Shown here: in pieces, positions 6,623 to 8,083 of the stretch
Layout of the letters: every line of letters starts with the position of its first letter
Position numbering within the stretch: the stretch's first letter is position 1
Origin: Deltaproteobacteria bacterium
GTDB taxonomy: Bacteria; Desulfobacterota; Binatia; DP-6
Assembly (NCBI GenBank): GCA_005879205.1
Contig: VBLD01000096.1
Span: 14,544-22,626, forward strand
Direction of reading: 5' to 3'
DNA length: 8,083 bases
The notes under the pieces: model-generated
The model's input: only the letters and a program-made list of their open reading frames with translations
The model's database searches: none
What the model was told of the DNA's origin: nothing
Program-made: the position numbers and the translations under genes

Positions 6623-6684
6623 CCGTACGCCGCGGTGTTGGCCGGCCGACAGCGCACTCACTCCGCCGCCGACCCGACGCCTCG

Positions 6685-7377
6685 TCAGTCCGAGGCGGGC
6701 GCTACGACTTCGGCGCGAGCCCCCATGCGGACGCGGCGCGCGGCCGGGACCGCCTTCGCGTTGCGCGCGACGACGATGGTGAACAGCGAGCGCTGGCCCG
6801 TCTTCCACTGCCGCTCGACGTGCAACGCAATGCGATCGACGACGTCGGAGAGATGCAGCGTCGTCCATCCGAGCCAGCGGGTCAGTGGATCGATGGCATG
6901 CATCAGGCGAGCGAGCGTGGGATTGGCGCTCCGGAAGTGGTTGATGATGGTGACGATGCCTCCCGGCCGACAGACGCGCCGCGCCTCCGCCATCATGCGA
7001 CGCGGATCCGGGACGACGCTGACCACGTGGAATGCCATCACGTAGTCGAAGCTGTCGTCGGGGAAGCTCAGATTGAGCGCGTCGCCCTGCTCGAGGGTGA
7101 CGTGCCGCAATCCGTTGCGGTTCACCTTGTCCTGCGCGCGCTCGAGCATGTCGGGGGCGAGGTCGATGCCCGTCACGTGGCAGTGCCGGGGATACGCCTC
7201 CAGCGAGAGTCCGGTGCCGACTCCCAGCTCCAGCACGCGGGCGCCCGTCTCGATCGCGAGCGACCGGATCACCGTGGCGATGCGCGGATAGAAGACGTGA
7301 CGGAAGAGGAGATCGTAGAGATGGGAGAACTCGTAGTACAGCCGGCTCTCGTGCGGCTGCGCGTTTGCGAGTGCCAT
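6685..7377 (-). CDS. Class I SAM-dependent methyltransferase, PmtA-like (phosphatidylethanolamine N-methyltransferase family)
   Basis: The 230-residue protein has a class I Rossmann methyltransferase fold: motif I VLELGVGTG (48-56), acidic D72 in VTGIDLAPDML (68-78), D99 in QGDALNLSF, SFDYVMAFHVVSVVPDP (109-125) and RVCRPGGIV (134-142). GVGTGLSLEAYP, VVSVVPDP and NHF (146-148) are typical of the Rhodobacter-type PmtA, which methylates phosphatidylethanolamine stepwise towards phosphatidylcholine at the inner membrane face. That substrate is inferred from similarity; UbiE-like quinone methyltransferases and other small-molecule methyltransferases share much of the pattern. The C-terminal 20 residues or so are Arg/Ala-rich and poorly conserved in look. 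The ATG at 7377 has a strong AGGGAGG close upstream (7381-7387). It lies downstream of the small helix-turn-helix ORF on the same strand and is convergent with the unknown gene. Confidence 0.88.
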   Translation of the reverse strand: MALANAQPHESRLYYEFSHLYDLLFRHVFYPRIATVIRSLAIETGARVLELGVGTGLSLEAYPRHCHVTGIDLAPDMLERAQDKVNRNGLRHVTLEQGDALNLSFPDDSFDYVMAFHVVSVVPDPRRMMAEARRVCRPGGIVTIINHFRSANPTLARLMHAIDPLTRWLGWTTLHLSDVVDRIALHVERQWKTGQRSLFTIVVARNAKAVPAARRVRMGARAEVVAPASD

Positions 7378-7380
7378 GCG

Positions 7381-7387
7381 CCTCCCT
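7381..7387 (-). promoter_or_regulatory. Strong ribosome binding site of the methyltransferase
   Basis: AGGGAGG stands three bases before the ATG at 7377, closer than usual but the best Shine-Dalgarno match on this strand. It overlaps the TAG (7388-7386) that would end the helix-turn-helix gene if its frameshift were repaired, which would make the two genes translationally adjacent. Confidence 0.6.
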
Positions 7388-7458
7388 ATGTCGTCAGCGG
7401 GGCCCGGGGACCCCGGCCTGTCAGTCCAGCCGTCCGCCGCTTCACACGGGCGGCCGGG

Positions 7459-7602
7459 TCATGCCGCCGTGGTTCCTCGCAGCTGCCGTTTGAAGGCCGG
7501 CAGCACGCTCTTGCGAGCCAGCTCGTTCACCGTGTCCGGACTGCAGTCGAGAATCTCCGCCACTTCCTTGCTGTTCAACAGGACGTCGTCCTTCTCGAGC
7601 AT
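7459..7602 (-). CDS. Small excisionase/BldC-like helix-turn-helix protein, probably frameshifted
   Basis: The ORF is 47 residues. LLNSKEVAEILDCSPDTVNELARKSVLPAFKR (8-39) is a clear MerR/BldC-like HTH_17 helix-turn-helix: KEVAEIL and SPDTVNELAR form the two helices, followed by the LPAFK wing. Family members usually continue as RQWRFRRRDI and run to about 60-75 residues; here the frame reads RQLRG and stops after TTAA. Removing one base near 7472-7478 joins the start to PRRHDPAARVKRR and carries the frame to a TAG at 7388-7386, giving about 71 residues. This suggests a one-base insertion, a sequencing error or decay. The usual wing tryptophan is replaced by Leu. The start has only a weak GGA before it. 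It would be a DNA-binding regulator, perhaps of the methyltransferase behind it. The HTH call is good; whether it is functional is doubtful. Confidence 0.6.
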   Translation of the reverse strand: MLEKDDVLLNSKEVAEILDCSPDTVNELARKSVLPAFKRQLRGTTAA

Positions 7603-7639
7603 GTTCCAACACGGCCGTCCGCGACACCGGGACGCTGTT

Positions 7640-7669
7640 TTGGTAGCAGGGCCGTGGCTGGTGCGTCAA
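7640..7669 (-). promoter_or_regulatory. Candidate promoter of the HTH-methyltransferase unit
   Basis: On the minus strand TTGACG (7669-7664, five of six) is followed after 18 bases by TACCAA (7645-7640, three of six). The start would be near 7633, about 31 bases before the ATG at 7602. The -35 is good and the -10 weak. Confidence 0.3.
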
Positions 7670-7716
7670 GGAACCCGAATTTCGCCTGCGTTTTCGGGCA
7701 GTTATAGGCCGGCTTC

Positions 7717-8083
7717 TCAGCGGGCAGACTTTCGACCTTCGAGGTAGAGCACGATTGGGCTGGCGACGTAGATTGACGAGTAGGTGCCGACGACGAACCC
7801 CACGAGCAGCGCGAAAGCGAAGCTGTGGATCACGCTTCCGCCGAGCACGAAGAGCGCGGCGGTGACCAGGATGGCCGTGCCGCTGGTGATCAGCGTGCGC
7901 GAGAGCGTTTCGTTGATCGAGAGGTTCATGATCGTGGCGAGGTTCTCGCGCCGCATCTTGCGCATGTTCTCGCGGATGCGGTCGGAGACGATGACGGTGT
8001 CGTGCACCGAGTAGCCCACCACCGTGAGCAGCGCGGCAACCGTGGTGAGGTCGAACTCCATGTTGGCGATCGAAAGCGCCCCG
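7717..8083 (-). CDS. secF: Protein translocase subunit SecF, C-terminal part
   Basis: SecF works with SecD in the inner membrane, using proton-motive force to help proteins through SecYEG. The frame is open from the window edge and the true start lies outside; about 121 residues remain of a family typically near 300. The diagnostic blocks are the membrane segment LTTVAALLTVVGYSVHDTVIVSDRIREN, then NLSINETLSRTLITSG, a hydrophobic stretch TAILVTAALFVLGGSVIHSF, and FALLVGFVVGTYSSIYVASPIVLYLEGR at the end, all standard for the last membrane helices of SecF. The HDTVIVSDRIREN signature usually has Asn and Phe (NDTVVVFDR), so H and S are mild variants. A methionine at 8061 is internal, not the start. 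secD is expected just upstream outside the window. Downstream, a six-base CCCGAA/TTCGGG pair (7674-7679, 7693-7698) is the only candidate stem and is too weak to call a terminator. Confidence 0.95.
   Translation of the reverse strand, partial: GALSIANMEFDLTTVAALLTVVGYSVHDTVIVSDRIRENMRKMRRENLATIMNLSINETLSRTLITSGTAILVTAALFVLGGSVIHSFAFALLVGFVVGTYSSIYVASPIVLYLEGRKSAR

Noticed and set aside
6485..6650. Integron attC site
   Set aside because: The inverted repeat has the right overall size, but its ends do not carry RYYYAAC and GTTRRRY core boxes in either orientation and no integrase or cassette is near.
5855..6868. Minus-strand open frame of 337 codons over the unknown gene and hairpin
   Set aside because: It is antisense to the better-supported 193-residue ORF and reads through the inverted repeat; composition is shadow-like.
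7404..7416. CCGGGGACCCCGG palindrome upstream of the methyltransferase
   Set aside because: Thirteen bases of G/C symmetry with a one-base centre is likely by chance in this composition and cannot form a hairpin with so small a loop.
7442..7669. 75-codon minus-strand ORF in another frame over the HTH gene
   Set aside because: The overlapping frame from 7602 gives an unmistakable helix-turn-helix, whereas this product is polar low-complexity sequence with no motif.
7674..7698. CCCGAA/TTCGGG stem after secF as a terminator
   Set aside because: Only six base pairs with a 13-base loop and no T-run in the secF direction.

Overview
The window is GC-rich (about two thirds G+C by eye) bacterial chromosome. 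It carries mainly housekeeping genes, with one conserved gene of unknown function and a small, apparently damaged regulator. Nothing in it looks like a phage, plasmid, CRISPR array or defence island. The protein flavour fits an uncultured or soil proteobacterial lineage in the broad deltaproteobacterial/Myxococcota/Binatota neighbourhood: a folD-gcvT pair, a Rhodobacter-type lipid methyltransferase, bacterial AspRS and HisRS in tandem, and the unknown protein at 5900-6481, which resembles one I recall from myxobacteria. That placement is an inference.

Layout. 1-652 (minus): N-terminal two thirds of gcvT, cut by the window edge. 658-1518 (minus): folD, five bases upstream of gcvT and surely in its operon; together they make and then oxidise 5,10-methylene-tetrahydrofolate. 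1614-2726 (plus): alanine dehydrogenase, divergent from folD, with a -10-like box so close to the ATG that the mRNA may be leaderless. 2719-4509 and 4506-5774 (minus): aspS and hisS, joined by an ATGA stop/start overlap, with hisS first; the tail of aspS overlaps the tail of ald by 8 bases. 5775-5899: a divergent promoter region with an AAACGTTT palindrome between candidate promoters for hisS and the next gene. 5900-6481 (plus): conserved protein of unknown function. 6494-6622: a long nested inverted repeat between convergent genes. 6685-7377 (minus): a PmtA-like SAM-dependent methyltransferase. 7459-7602 (minus): a tiny excisionase/BldC-like helix-turn-helix ORF, probably frameshifted, just upstream of the methyltransferase with its own candidate promoter. 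7717-8083 (minus): C-terminal part of secF, cut by the window edge.

Several starts differ from the longest open frames: folD begins at an internal GTG (1518), aspS at the ATG of the ATGA overlap (4509), hisS at 5774 and the unknown gene at 5900. The points most worth a second look are the 129-base nested hairpin at 6494-6622, an approximately ten-residue in-frame gap in the first helix of HisRS, the frameshifted helix-turn-helix gene, and the unknown conserved protein divergent from hisS. I see no convincing new multi-gene system.
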